Positions 1 to 8,176 are shown, counted from the first letter of the stretch. The stretch is DNA of 21,295 nt from a bacterium (GCA_017995595.1 JAGOIO010000003.1:1-21295), one strand, 5' to 3'. Notes: generated by a model from the sequence alone, not told the origin. Program-made: numbers and translations.

Positions 1-459
1 CTCAGCGGGAACTTTCGCAACACAAGTGTAAGATTGATAAAAACTTATAAAAATTTTACCATCTGTTTTTTCACCTACTATTTTGTAATGCCCAATAGGA
101 ATATCGTTGCCATTTTGGTCTAAAAGAGTTACAGGTAAGCCTAAAAGAAGATTTTTTTCTGCAGTTTCTCCAATATAAGAACCTGCATCATTATTCTTCA
201 TATCTTGTCCTTTAAATGGTTGATTTTTTTTCAGCTTCTTATCTTTTTTTGCCTTCAACTTTTGGTAAGTCTTTTCAAAATCTTCATCAGTAATTTTCTT
301 TTGACCGTTAAAAGCATTTTCAACCAAAGGAACTGATTTATATAGGTCTTCCACCCCTCCGAAATCTCCAGAGGTATCTTCCATACTCTCTGCAAAAACC
401 GAATTTATTGAGCATGTTATGCTCAAAATTAACAAAATATTTAAAATTTTCTTTCTCAT
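1..459 (-). CDS. Partial secreted protein of unknown function (N-terminal 153 residues)
   Basis: An open frame runs from an ATG at 457-459 leftward off the window edge with no stop in 153 codons, so the C-terminus is missing. The first ~22 residues are a signal peptide: MRKK, a hydrophobic stretch, then a plausible signal peptidase I site after Val-Phe-Ala. A Cys at residue 16 lies inside the hydrophobic stretch but the preceding residues (Ser-Ile-Thr) do not make a good lipobox. The mature part begins with a charged, Lys-rich linker and then a more ordered segment (GETAEKNLLLGLPVTLLD and following) that reads like a small beta-rich domain. There is no clear Shine-Dalgarno. It is divergent from the TPR gene at 562. 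I do not recognise the family; export out of the cytoplasm is the only inference made. Confidence 0.7.
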   Translation of the reverse strand, partial: MRKKILNILLILSITCSINSVFAESMEDTSGDFGGVEDLYKSVPLVENAFNGQKKITDEDFEKTYQKLKAKKDKKLKKNQPFKGQDMKNNDAGSYIGETAEKNLLLGLPVTLLDQNGNDIPIGHYKIVGEKTDGKIFISFYQSYTCVAKVPAE

Positions 460-498
460 ACATATATATGTTAATCCATTTTTTTTAAAAGTAAAGGG

Positions 499-527
499 TT
501 TTATTTTTTCTTAATATAGTATATAAT
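499..527 (+). promoter_or_regulatory. Probable promoter of the TPR gene at 562
   Basis: A perfect TATAAT lies at 522-527 in an AT-only stretch, 34 bases before the ATG at 562. The -35 position (499-504, TTTTAT) is poor, so the -10 is the only strong element. The same 102-base gap must also carry the promoter of the divergent gene ending at 459. Confidence 0.4.
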
Positions 528-561
528 ATATAAGGTTTAAATAAATAGGCTATGGAAAGCT

Positions 562-2217
562 ATGCAAAATTTTCTCTTTATCTTTGTTATAATTTTAATT
601 ACAACAGGTCTAATCTATTTTGTATATAAGTTTATTCTCGGAACACCTTCTGAGCATGAAGACGAATTACAAATTTCAGAAAGCGACCTGCTGGAGCAGT
701 TGCATATTTTATATAAAGAAAGAAAGTTTTATATCATAGAAAGTCTTGCCAAAAAGTATCTGGAAAAGAAGTTTGCCAATGATGAAGTCAGAATGATACT
801 TGCCCGTTCTTTATTTGAAAGTAAAAAATACCACAACGCCATAGAAGAAGCCAGAATAATTTCAAGACATAAACCAAAAGATTTTGAAATCAAAAACTTT
901 ATCGTTCAATGCTATATCAACCTTAAACAGCCATTATCAGCCGTAGCAATTCTTAAAGAAGTTTTGGAATTTGATAATACCAATGCTGTTGCAATCAAAG
1001 AACTTGCACAAATTTATATTGATACAAATCAAAAAATTTCAGCATTAAGACTTTATGAACAGCTTTCAGAACTGGTTTACAGTAATCAAGAAAAGTTGAA
1101 GTTAAAAACAATTATTGCAGGCATACACATTGAGCTTGGAGAGTTTGATGAGGCAATCAGAGAATATTTAGAGATTTTGGATATATATCCTGCAAATATT
1201 CCGATAAAAAAGAATTTATTTACGCTTTACAGATTAAACGCTGATTTTGAGCGTCAAATTGAAATAGCAAATGAAATACTTGACTCTCACCCTGAAGAAG
1301 AAGACACCATTTGGTGTCTGGAATCACTTTGCCAAGCATATATGGAAAACAATAATTATGAAAAGGCTCTTGAATACGCTGAACAACTGGAACAATTTGA
1401 TGCAACGGATAAAGTTAAAGTAAAACAAACAATCTCTGAAATTTATATAGGACTTGATAGAATTGATGACGGTATTGAAATTTTAAAAGATTTAATTGAA
1501 GAAAATCCTAAAGATATAGATTTAAAGAAATCGCTTGCAAAAGCTTATCAATCAAAAAATGACTTTGAATCAACTATTAATGTATATAAAAAACTACTTG
1601 ATGAAGAAAACCCTGATAAGATAAAAGCTTTGCACACAGAAATAAGTAACATTTACTCAGATTGGGGAATGTATTTATTTAATAAAGAAGATAAAGAAAA
1701 CGAAAACCATGAAGAATGCTTCAATAAGTTTGATACAGCACTTGAATACAATGCAGAAAATCCTGAAATTTTTTACAGATTAGGTGAAATAAATAAGAAA
1801 ATAAAAAATTATACCGAAGCATTATCACAATTAAAAGCCGCAATTGAGCTTGATGAAGAAAACGGTGAATATTATTTTTCACTTGCTGAATGCTATGAAG
1901 ATTTAGATAACCACTATGAAGAGAAAAATGCACTGTTAAAATCGGCAAAATATAATAAAGAAGAAGATAATGCAAAAATTTATTATAAACTGGCATTAAT
2001 TATAGATACTCAAGGCGACATAAATAAAGCTATGGAATACTTGGAAAAATCTATGAAATTAAATGACAACTTTATAGATGCTAAATACAAATATGCTTTA
2101 TTACAAGAACATAAGGGCGATAGAGACGGTGCAATAGAAACGTACAAAAACATACTTGAACTTGACCCTACATACAAAGAAGCTGAAGATAATTTGAGAA
2201 TGCTCAGCTCACAATAG
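562..2217 (+). CDS. Membrane-anchored TPR-repeat protein (551 aa)
   Basis: Residues 3-25 form one strongly hydrophobic segment directly at the N-terminus, followed by a short acidic linker and then tetratricopeptide-type helical repeats over nearly all of the rest. Repeats are easiest to see at the C-terminal end (for example ...AEIFYRLGEI..., ...YYFSLAECYEDL..., ...DAKYKYALLQEHKGD...), each ending in a Leu/Asp-Pro-type turn. The layout of an N-terminal anchor followed by many TPRs resembles LapB/YciM, but the CxxC rubredoxin-like domain at the end of LapB is absent. TPR arrays are protein-docking scaffolds, so a role in assembling a membrane-associated complex is inferred; partners are unknown. 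The start is the first ATG in frame after the -10 box, preceded by a weak GGAAAG. No clear terminator follows; the next gene has its own promoter. Confidence 0.85.
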   Translation: MQNFLFIFVIILITTGLIYFVYKFILGTPSEHEDELQISESDLLEQLHILYKERKFYIIESLAKKYLEKKFANDEVRMILARSLFESKKYHNAIEEARIISRHKPKDFEIKNFIVQCYINLKQPLSAVAILKEVLEFDNTNAVAIKELAQIYIDTNQKISALRLYEQLSELVYSNQEKLKLKTIIAGIHIELGEFDEAIREYLEILDIYPANIPIKKNLFTLYRLNADFERQIEIANEILDSHPEEEDTIWCLESLCQAYMENNNYEKALEYAEQLEQFDATDKVKVKQTISEIYIGLDRIDDGIEILKDLIEENPKDIDLKKSLAKAYQSKNDFESTINVYKKLLDEENPDKIKALHTEISNIYSDWGMYLFNKEDKENENHEECFNKFDTALEYNAENPEIFYRLGEINKKIKNYTEALSQLKAAIELDEENGEYYFSLAECYEDLDNHYEEKNALLKSAKYNKEEDNAKIYYKLALIIDTQGDINKAMEYLEKSMKLNDNFIDAKYKYALLQEHKGDRDGAIETYKNILELDPTYKEAEDNLRMLSSQ

Positions 2218-2320
2218 TTATAAATAAAAATATAAAAAGGCGATTTCATTGTATTCAGGTGCGTTCTCACAAGGATAGCCATCTTTTCTTTTTTCAAAAT
2301 CACTAAATTAACTACAAATG

Positions 2321-2349
2321 TTGCACTGTTCGCATAATCCTGTTACTAT
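2321..2349 (+). promoter_or_regulatory. Sigma-70-type promoter of the methyltransferase gene, leaderless geometry
   Basis: TTGCAC (2321-2326), a 17-base spacer and TACTAT (2344-2349) give a near-consensus promoter. The ATG at 2356 starts six bases after the -10 box, exactly where transcription should begin, and there is no Shine-Dalgarno. A leaderless mRNA is therefore likely. Confidence 0.65.
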
Positions 2350-2355
2350 TATTAC

Positions 2356-3078
2356 ATGAGCAAATACTATGAAAAAAGAGTTATTAATAATAATGATATA
2401 AGCTATGAAGAAGCTTACTGGGGAACAATTAAAGACCCAGATGGCAAAATCAGAAACAGGCTTAATGAAAAACAAAAATTTCTTGATAATGTCAAGTCAG
2501 AATTAGAATTTATAAACAAACTTCCTTCTTCTAAAATTTTAGACATTGGCTGTGGACTCGGCTATATGCTTGCCGGAATTTCTGACAAACATCAGAAATT
2601 CGGACTTGAAGTTTCTAAATTCGCAACTTCTGAAGCTGAAAAATATGCAAAAATTTTTAACGAGCCTTTTGAAGATATTGACTTGAAAGAAAATTCATTC
2701 GACATAATTATAAGCCACCACGTTATTGAACATATTGACTCTCCTGAAAACTTTTTAACAAAAATAAAAAAAATTCTGAAACCAAACGGAATATTAATAA
2801 TTTCAACGCCCGATTTCAAATCCGTTTGTGCAAACTTGTTCAACGACAAATACAGAATGCTCCACGACAAAACCCATACAAGTCTTTTCAGCTTTGACTC
2901 ACTTAAATTAATGCTTAACGATTTTAAATTCGAAATCACAGACTTTGAATTTCCATACTTCAATACCGAATACTTCACTGATGAAAATATTTTGAAACTG
3001 CTAAACTATAATACAAATGAAATTTCTCCTGCATGTTGGGGAAATTTTGTAACATTCTATGCAAAAAATAAAAAATAG
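2356..3078 (+). CDS. Class I SAM-dependent methyltransferase (240 aa)
   Basis: Rossmann-fold methyltransferase of the Methyltransf_11/23 type. Motif I is at residues 61-69 (ILDIGCGLG, the SAM-binding Gly-rich loop). An acidic residue for the ribose hydroxyls follows at E85 (FGLEVS). The FDIIISHHVIEHI segment at 115-127 and LKPNGILIIST at 141-151 are the usual post-motif I strands of this family. The substrate cannot be read from the sequence: such proteins act on small molecules, quinones, or sugars and lipids in envelope biosynthesis. There is no signal peptide, so it should be cytosolic. It stands alone with its own promoter; the genes on either side give no pathway context. The start is fixed by the promoter geometry and the absence of any upstream in-frame alternative with a ribosome binding site. 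Confidence 0.85.
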   Translation: MSKYYEKRVINNNDISYEEAYWGTIKDPDGKIRNRLNEKQKFLDNVKSELEFINKLPSSKILDIGCGLGYMLAGISDKHQKFGLEVSKFATSEAEKYAKIFNEPFEDIDLKENSFDIIISHHVIEHIDSPENFLTKIKKILKPNGILIISTPDFKSVCANLFNDKYRMLHDKTHTSLFSFDSLKLMLNDFKFEITDFEFPYFNTEYFTDENILKLLNYNTNEISPACWGNFVTFYAKNKK

Positions 3079-3303
3079 GTTATAATAAAAACAACACGGA
3101 GTTTATTAAGAAATTTTAACATTTGTATATATATAAATCTATCGCTTAAATGCACTATTAACAGGCATTTTTGGATTTTCCAAAAAAATATTTTGCAAAA
3201 AGTATATATTTTCAAAAATAGACTAGCAAAAAAAAAATTCTTCATGTTTTTATGCACAAGAAGAAAAATGATAAGTATAAAGAAAACAAAAAGCAGGTAA
3301 ATT

Positions 3304-3657
3304 ATGAGAGAAATAAATAATAACAATTTAGATTTAAGCAAAATGCAATCAGTTCCGACAAAAGTAGATGCAGGAAAAACTGACCCGCAAGTTCCACCAA
3401 CAAAAGACGGAGATGAAAAACTCGTAAAAGATTTTTCAAATCAACCGGCTGAAGCTTTAGGTCGTTCTCAAGTTCAAGGTCTTCACAAAATTGACCAAGA
3501 TGTAGCTTTCGGACTTAAAAATCCTGAACAGGTAATAAAAGCTAACAAATTATTTGATATAGTTTATGACAATGGTATAGCTAAAGGTTTAAACGGTGAA
3601 GAAGCTTATACTCAAGCCGCTGATATTATGGACGCTTACGTTAAAGAACTTGTTTAG
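3304..3657 (+). CDS. Small soluble orphan protein (117 aa), function unknown
   Basis: I do not recognise this protein. The first ~50 residues are polar and Pro/Lys/Asp-rich (VPTKVDAGKTDPQVPPTKDG) and look disordered. From about residue 50 the sequence becomes more regular and probably helical, ending in an Asp/Tyr-rich helix (AADIMDAYVKELV). No signal peptide, membrane segment or cysteine is present. The ATG at 3304 is preceded by AGG six bases upstream and a possible TATAAA at 3276-3281; the 225 bases before it hold no other gene and only a weak AT-rich hairpin (AAATGC/GCATTT, 3148-3170). It is closed by a strong terminator. Coding is supported by the ribosome binding site, the terminator and normal amino acid usage. 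Confidence 0.75.
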   Translation: MREINNNNLDLSKMQSVPTKVDAGKTDPQVPPTKDGDEKLVKDFSNQPAEALGRSQVQGLHKIDQDVAFGLKNPEQVIKANKLFDIVYDNGIAKGLNGEEAYTQAADIMDAYVKELV

Positions 3658-3676
3658 TTCAGTCAAAACAAATTTT

Positions 3677-3717
3677 AAAAAGCCGAAATTTCAGAAATGA
3701 AATTTCGGCTTTTTTTA
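3677..3717. terminator. Bidirectional intrinsic terminator between convergent genes
   Basis: AGCCGAAATTTC at 3681-3692 pairs perfectly with GAAATTTCGGCT at 3699-3710 around a 6-base loop. It is followed by seven T on the + strand and preceded by a run of A (T on the - strand), so it serves both the 117-residue orphan (+) and the SH3-like gene (-). Confidence 0.9.
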
Positions 3718-3730
3718 TATCTTTAAATCT

Positions 3731-4393
3731 CTATTTTATATTTGGAAATAAATATATTTCGCCGTTAATATCTCGCCATTTTATCCAACCGATTTTGGTA
3801 AGTCTATCAACATCGTAGGCATTTACCAAAGCCCAATTTCCACGAATAGATGTTACATTGACCTTATCAGGAACGGTAACTCTTCCTATTTCTTTTGCAT
3901 TGTCTTCTGTTGAGCCAAACATTGATTTTGTATTATCAGGAGCATCTTTCATATAATAAAGACCGTATTTATGTCCATACCAGCTGAAAAATATTCTCCA
4001 AGGTAAAAATCTGAAATCATCTTCTTTTTTTATCCAACCTGTTTTATTAGAATTTCTATCATACAAAACTTTTACCCAAGTTTCATCTTCACTCTCGTCC
4101 AAAACCTGTATAAAACCTAAATCTTTCTCAGGTAAAAAGACTACAAATAAATTACTTGAAGCTGTATTTATACATTCATAATTTTTGCTATCCCAATAAA
4201 CATTTACCGCCATTGGAGATTGTTCATTTGGCTCTTTATAAATTTTTATCTCATGCGGAACTTGATAAACACCAATAGTATTGGAATTTATACTGCTGAC
4301 ATAATATGGCATTACATCAGCCTTGGCAGATGTTGCAGGCAAAATAAACATAAAGCCGAATATAATTGCAAATATTAAAAATATCTTTTTCAT
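3731..4393 (-). CDS. Secreted protein with bacterial SH3-like repeats (220 aa)
   Basis: The N-terminus is a signal peptide (Met-Lys-Lys, a long hydrophobic core, cleavage near Ala-Lys-Ala). The mature part contains at least two SH3b-like units that end in the typical W-V/A-x-V...GWIK pattern: one around residues 115-140 (ETWVKVLYD...TGWIKKED) and one around 185-210 (NWALVNAYD...IGWIKWRD). Bacterial SH3 domains commonly bind peptidoglycan or proteins at the cell surface, so a periplasmic or envelope role is inferred; no catalytic domain is present. An in-frame TTG lies one codon upstream (4396), but the ATG at 4391-4393 has GAGG seven bases before it and is preferred. The gene is 40 bases downstream of pheT on the same strand and probably shares its transcript. 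Confidence 0.8.
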   Translation of the reverse strand: MKKIFLIFAIIFGFMFILPATSAKADVMPYYVSSINSNTIGVYQVPHEIKIYKEPNEQSPMAVNVYWDSKNYECINTASSNLFVVFLPEKDLGFIQVLDESEDETWVKVLYDRNSNKTGWIKKEDDFRFLPWRIFFSWYGHKYGLYYMKDAPDNTKSMFGSTEDNAKEIGRVTVPDKVNVTSIRGNWALVNAYDVDRLTKIGWIKWRDINGEIYLFPNIK

Positions 4394-4433
4394 CAATTTA
4401 CCTCTTGTTATTTTTGACCTTAAACTCTTAGAA

Positions 4434-6896
4434 CTATGCTCTAAAAGTAACTTCTTTAAAAGTTTTTTGCAAGCAATCTCTTACAGAATCCATTTGTGAA
4501 TCAATAATATCTTCTGTTAAAGTTGCACTTGCATCTTGCATTTTAATTCTGAAAGCAACACTCTTAAAGCCCTCTTTAATGTTTTCACCTTGATAAACAT
4601 CAAATACATCACAATCTTTGAACATATTAGACTTAACAGCTTTCTTAATTACTTTTTGAATATCATGGCAAGTTACATCTTGAGGAACTACAAAAGCCAA
4701 GTCTCTTTGAACTTCAGGGAACTGAGGAAGATGTTTAAATTTAGTAACAACTTCAGGAGCAGCCTTTATTACTTCATCAATATTAATTTCAAACAAAAAT
4801 GCTTCTTGCTTAAACTTCATTTTATCTTTTAACAACGGGTGAAGTTGTCCGATAAATCCAAGTTTTACCATTGGCTTACCCAACATGCAAATTTCCGCAC
4901 TTCTGTATGGGTGCAAAATATCAACATCTTTTATTTCGTTATAAACAATTCTTGATGACAAATTCAATTCCTTAAATAGATTTTCAAAAATACCTTTTAA
5001 TGTATAGAAATCAATATTACCTGTTTGTTGCCACATAGAATTTTCGACATTACCTGTAATAACGCCTGAAAGCATTTTTGTTTCTTTAACACCGCTGTTT
5101 TTTAAATCAGCAGGAGCTTCTATCAAATATTTTTTACCTATTTCATAAGCCCAAAAATCTTTTTGTCCGTTATCATAATTTAATTTCATACATTGTAAAA
5201 CATTTGCCATAAGAGTTTGTCTAAGCATTGTAAACTCTTCACTTTGAGGATTTTCAACTTTTACAGATTTTTCTTTATCATAAGAAAGTCCAAATTGTTT
5301 CAAAAGCGGTTCACCAATCAATGAAGAAGTTACAATTTCATTCAATCCCATAGATAACATTGTAGAATGGATTTTCTTCAACATTTTTTCTTCATGAGAA
5401 ATAAACGGAGACTCATTTTTACTTGGCAAAGTCGGTTCAATTTGGTCATATCCGTTAATTCTGGCAATTTCTTCAATCAAATCAACTTCTCTTGTAACAT
5501 CAATAGCTCTAAATGAAGGTACTGCAATTTTTGCGGCAATTTCATTTTTACCCAACAATTTAAACCCAAGTTTTTCTAAAATAGAAATACATCTATCAGC
5601 TTCAATCTTACAGCCCATAACTTTCTCAACTTGAGAAAATCTTAAAGTTATTTCATTTTTTTCAGCTTCATTAGAACCTGTTTCAACAACACCTTCTACA
5701 TTAGCATCTGCAAGTTCTGTCAAAAGTTGCATAGCACGCATTAAAGCAGGTTTTACAGCTTCAATATCAATACCACGTTCGAATCTGGCACTTGCATCAG
5801 ACCTATAGCCTGCACTTCTTGCACTCTTTCTTATTGCGGAAGGAACAAAATAAGCAGCTTCCAAAGCAATAGATTTTGAATTATCATCAATTTCTGAATT
5901 TGCACCGCCAAACACACCGCCTAAGCAAACGCCTTTATCCTCTGTTGAAATAAGTACAGAATCTGTATTTAAAGTTCTTTCAACCTCGTCTAACGTAACA
6001 ATTTTTTCGCCATCAACCGCACGTCTTACACATAAATAACCGTTCAATTTGCTTAAATCAAACGCATGAAGCGGAGTTCCGTACTCTAACATAACATAAT
6101 TTGTAATATCAACTACATTGTTTATCGCTCTTATTCCTGAAGCAACCAATCTTTTTTGAATCCACATTGGAGACGGTTTAATATTAATACCTGATAACAG
6201 ACCGATTGAATAATATTTACAAACATCATTATCTTTTATTTCTACTTTAAATTTATCAGTTGATAAATCATTAACAGGTTGAACAGGTGAAAATTTTAAA
6301 GGTTTATCAAATAAAGCACACAATTCTCTTGCAACACCCACAACAGAAACTTGGTCTCCACGGTTTGCTGTTGGAGCAAGGTCAAGAACAGTATCTTCTT
6401 CCAATCCCAAAACATCTTCCAAATTTTTACCCAATTCTACATTTTTTAAGAATCTGTTAAGAATTAAGATACCGTCTTCTTTTTGATATCCTCGGTCAGA
6501 AAGTCCTAATTCATCAGCAGAACAAAGCATGCCTTGAGATTCAACACCACGAATTACAGCAGGAGTAAGTTCAAATTGTTCGCCTGTTTTTCTATCCAAA
6601 ACTTTTGAACCAACTGAAGCGTAAGGAATAACTTGTCCGACTTCAATATTTTTACCGCCACAAACAACTGTTTTTGTGGCAGAACCTGTATTTATCGTTA
6701 CAAGATGAAGCTTATCTGCGTTCGGGTGAATATCTATTTTCTCTATTTTTGCCGTAATTATATTTGTAAATTGAGGTTTTATTTTCTCAATACCTTCAAC
6801 TTCCAAACCACTCATCGTAAGTTGATGAGCAATTTCATTTTCATCAACATCACTTAAATCTACTAATTCATTCAACCAATTCAAAGATACTTGCAT
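4434..6896 (-). CDS. pheT: Phenylalanine--tRNA ligase beta subunit
   Basis: Beta chain of the (alpha-beta)2 phenylalanyl-tRNA synthetase, which charges tRNA-Phe with phenylalanine and edits mischarged tyrosine. The full-length bacterial architecture is present in 820 residues: the N-terminal MQVSLNWLNELVDL start, an EMAP-II-like tRNA-binding domain (about 40-155), the B3/B4 editing region (about 200-390; ARSAGYRSDASARFERGID is typical), B5 (about 405-475), the catalytic-like core (about 480-700) and a C-terminal anticodon-binding FDX-ACB domain beginning near FKHLPQFPEVQRDLAFV. The ATG is preceded by AAAGGA at a normal distance. The partner pheS is not adjacent, as is usual in Cyanobacteria. 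The SH3-like gene follows closely on the same strand. Confidence 0.97.
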   Translation of the reverse strand: MQVSLNWLNELVDLSDVDENEIAHQLTMSGLEVEGIEKIKPQFTNIITAKIEKIDIHPNADKLHLVTINTGSATKTVVCGGKNIEVGQVIPYASVGSKVLDRKTGEQFELTPAVIRGVESQGMLCSADELGLSDRGYQKEDGILILNRFLKNVELGKNLEDVLGLEEDTVLDLAPTANRGDQVSVVGVARELCALFDKPLKFSPVQPVNDLSTDKFKVEIKDNDVCKYYSIGLLSGINIKPSPMWIQKRLVASGIRAINNVVDITNYVMLEYGTPLHAFDLSKLNGYLCVRRAVDGEKIVTLDEVERTLNTDSVLISTEDKGVCLGGVFGGANSEIDDNSKSIALEAAYFVPSAIRKSARSAGYRSDASARFERGIDIEAVKPALMRAMQLLTELADANVEGVVETGSNEAEKNEITLRFSQVEKVMGCKIEADRCISILEKLGFKLLGKNEIAAKIAVPSFRAIDVTREVDLIEEIARINGYDQIEPTLPSKNESPFISHEEKMLKKIHSTMLSMGLNEIVTSSLIGEPLLKQFGLSYDKEKSVKVENPQSEEFTMLRQTLMANVLQCMKLNYDNGQKDFWAYEIGKKYLIEAPADLKNSGVKETKMLSGVITGNVENSMWQQTGNIDFYTLKGIFENLFKELNLSSRIVYNEIKDVDILHPYRSAEICMLGKPMVKLGFIGQLHPLLKDKMKFKQEAFLFEINIDEVIKAAPEVVTKFKHLPQFPEVQRDLAFVVPQDVTCHDIQKVIKKAVKSNMFKDCDVFDVYQGENIKEGFKSVAFRIKMQDASATLTEDIIDSQMDSVRDCLQKTFKEVTFRA

Positions 6897-6949
6897 GTTT
6901 TTATTCCTTTATCATAATTTTATCATTAAATACATAACTATAACCAGAT

Positions 6950-6979
6950 TTTATAATAAATAAAGTTCAAAGTAAACAA
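6950..6979 (-). promoter_or_regulatory. Possible promoter of pheT
   Basis: On the - strand, TTGTTT (complement of 6974-6979), an 18-base spacer and TATAAA (complement of 6950-6955) lie about 55 bases before the pheT ATG. The -35 is a moderate match, so this is tentative. Confidence 0.35.
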
Positions 6980-7010
6980 AAGCAAGCGTTTTTTTCGAAA
7001 GAATGAACAT

Positions 7011-7041
7011 AAAAAGCCCGACTTTATAAGTCGGGCTTTTT
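7011..7041 (-). terminator. Intrinsic terminator after the Gly/Met-rich gene
   Basis: AGCCCGACTT (7015-7024) pairs with AAGTCGGGCT (7028-7037) around a 3-base loop, with A-run and T-run flanks on both sides. On the - strand it follows the stop of the gene at 7081 by about 40 bases and separates it from pheT. Confidence 0.88.
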
Positions 7042-7080
7042 ATTGGTTAATTGGTTTTTAAGGTTTAAGGTGTGTTGGTT

Positions 7081-8004
7081 TTATTTTTTCAATGATTTTA
7101 GAGCTTTGATAGAAAGAGCTACTACAGGGATTGCCAAAACTGTTGCTACTGAACCTGCTACAACACCTGCTGTGTGTTGGGATTTTTCACCTTCTGGCTT
7201 TTCACCGTGAGTAATTTTAGCTACGTTATCACTTGCTTCAGTTTTTGAAACTCCGAACAAGTTACCTAAGCAACCGAATGGGTTTTTCAAACCGTGAACA
7301 AAAGCTGTATCGCCATATTTTGTAATATCATCAGGAACGTTTGAACCGAATTGTTGTTGATATAAAACTTGAGTTTGAGCATCAACTTCACCTGCATTTA
7401 AGTTTGTAATTCCGTCTTTTTTCAATTTTGCAGTTACAGCTGATCTTAATTTGTCATAAGAAGCACCAACGTTATCTTGGTTGTTTTCTTTGATTTCATA
7501 GTTTAAGTTAGCTAAACATTGATTGATTTTTGCATCTGATGCTGATTGTTCATAACCGAATGCTTCATCTGAACGTCTGTCTTCAAGAGAATATTGTTTT
7601 CCTAATTTTTGCATATTTCTTTGGAATTGCATATTTTGAAGAGCTAAATCTTGTTGAGTTTGAGCATAAGTTTTTTGGTAAGCTGCATATTGTTGAGGAG
7701 TTGAGCAGTAGCCACTACCCATTCCGTATGCTCCACCGTACATTCCCATACCCATACCGGCACCCATTCCCATTCCTGAATAATCTACTGATGGGAACAT
7801 TCCACAACCTTGACCTTCAAAATCTGTTGCGTATGGACCAAAATACATTTCGCCGGGAGCTGAATTAAAAATACTTTGTTGACCGATTGGTCCTAGTCCT
7901 AAAAATGTTTTATCGCCTTCACCACCTTGTAATGCAATGTTGTCTAAGTGAACGCTATAAGCTTTTTGCATTTGCGGACTTACTGTTGATAGAGAACTTG
8001 TCAT
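7081..8004 (-). CDS. Gly/Met-rich orphan with C-terminal membrane segment (307 aa)
   Basis: I do not recognise the family. Three zones are visible. Residues 1-75 are polar with no signal peptide. Residues 76-98 are an almost pure Gly/Met/Tyr low-complexity tract (YSGMGMGAGMGMGMYGG). Residues 100-170 are Gln/Ala-rich and probably helical or coiled. A charged helical region follows (about 170-230), then one hydrophobic segment at 279-297 and a Lys-rich tail (IKALKSLKK), which looks like a C-terminal tail anchor. Single Cys residues occur at 67, 100, 163 and 245. GGAGG lies seven bases before the ATG, so strong translation is expected. It is a monocistronic gene with its own terminator and a leader full of AGGTT repeats. 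A structural or envelope-associated role is possible but unsupported. Confidence 0.8.
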   Translation of the reverse strand: MTSSLSTVSPQMQKAYSVHLDNIALQGGEGDKTFLGLGPIGQQSIFNSAPGEMYFGPYATDFEGQGCGMFPSVDYSGMGMGAGMGMGMYGGAYGMGSGYCSTPQQYAAYQKTYAQTQQDLALQNMQFQRNMQKLGKQYSLEDRRSDEAFGYEQSASDAKINQCLANLNYEIKENNQDNVGASYDKLRSAVTAKLKKDGITNLNAGEVDAQTQVLYQQQFGSNVPDDITKYGDTAFVHGLKNPFGCLGNLFGVSKTEASDNVAKITHGEKPEGEKSQHTAGVVAGSVATVLAIPVVALSIKALKSLKK

Positions 8005-8041
8005 AACCTAACCTCCAATTAACCTAACCTTTAATAAACCT
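8005..8041 (-). repeat. AGGTT-repeat leader around the ribosome binding site
   Basis: On the - strand two copies of AGGTTAGGTT (complements of 8021-8030 and 8005-8014) are separated by six bases, the second directly abutting the ATG. A further AGGTT sits at 8037-8041. The GGAGG Shine-Dalgarno (8012-8016) overlaps the second copy. Confidence 0.7.
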
Positions 8042-8142
8042 TTTTAAACCACCTTATACTCATGTAAAAACATATCTTTTTTTATAATTGCTTTTTTATT
8101 CTTAATTGTAAAGTTTTCTTAACATGTAAAATCCAGTCATGG

Positions 8143-8168
8143 TGCATGTTTGCATGATTTATGCATGT
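8143..8168. repeat. Three TGCATG(T/A) repeats upstream of the Gly/Met-rich gene
   Basis: TGCATGT at 8143-8149, TGCATGA at 8151-8157 and TGCATGT at 8162-8168 fall within 26 bases, with a related ACATGT at 8122-8127. They lie about 140 bases upstream of the - strand ATG at 8004, between the GH13 terminator and any promoter of that gene, a place suited to a regulator-binding array. Function is inferred only. Confidence 0.45.
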
Positions 8169-8176
8169 TCAGTATA

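Noticed and set aside
2592..2978. Open frame of 128 codons on the - strand inside the methyltransferase gene
   Set aside because: Antisense of a recognisable SAM methyltransferase with intact motifs; no start signal.
3079..3303. Possible small RNA or short gene in the 225-base AT-rich gap
   Set aside because: Only a weak 6-bp hairpin and no ribosome-binding-site-supported frame; low complexity explains the A and T runs.
4396..4396. TTG start one codon before the ATG of the SH3-like gene
   Set aside because: The spacing from GAGG fits the ATG at 4393 better, and ATG is the stronger codon.
4536..4832. Open frame of 98 codons on the + strand inside pheT
   Set aside because: Antisense shadow of pheT; no ribosome binding site and an amino acid composition dominated by Phe/Tyr/Asn/Ile from AT-rich antisense.
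7530..7868. Open frame of 112 codons on the + strand opposite the Gly/Met-rich gene
   Set aside because: Its His/Pro/Phe-rich content is the antisense of the Gly/Met/Gln tract; no ribosome binding site or terminator.
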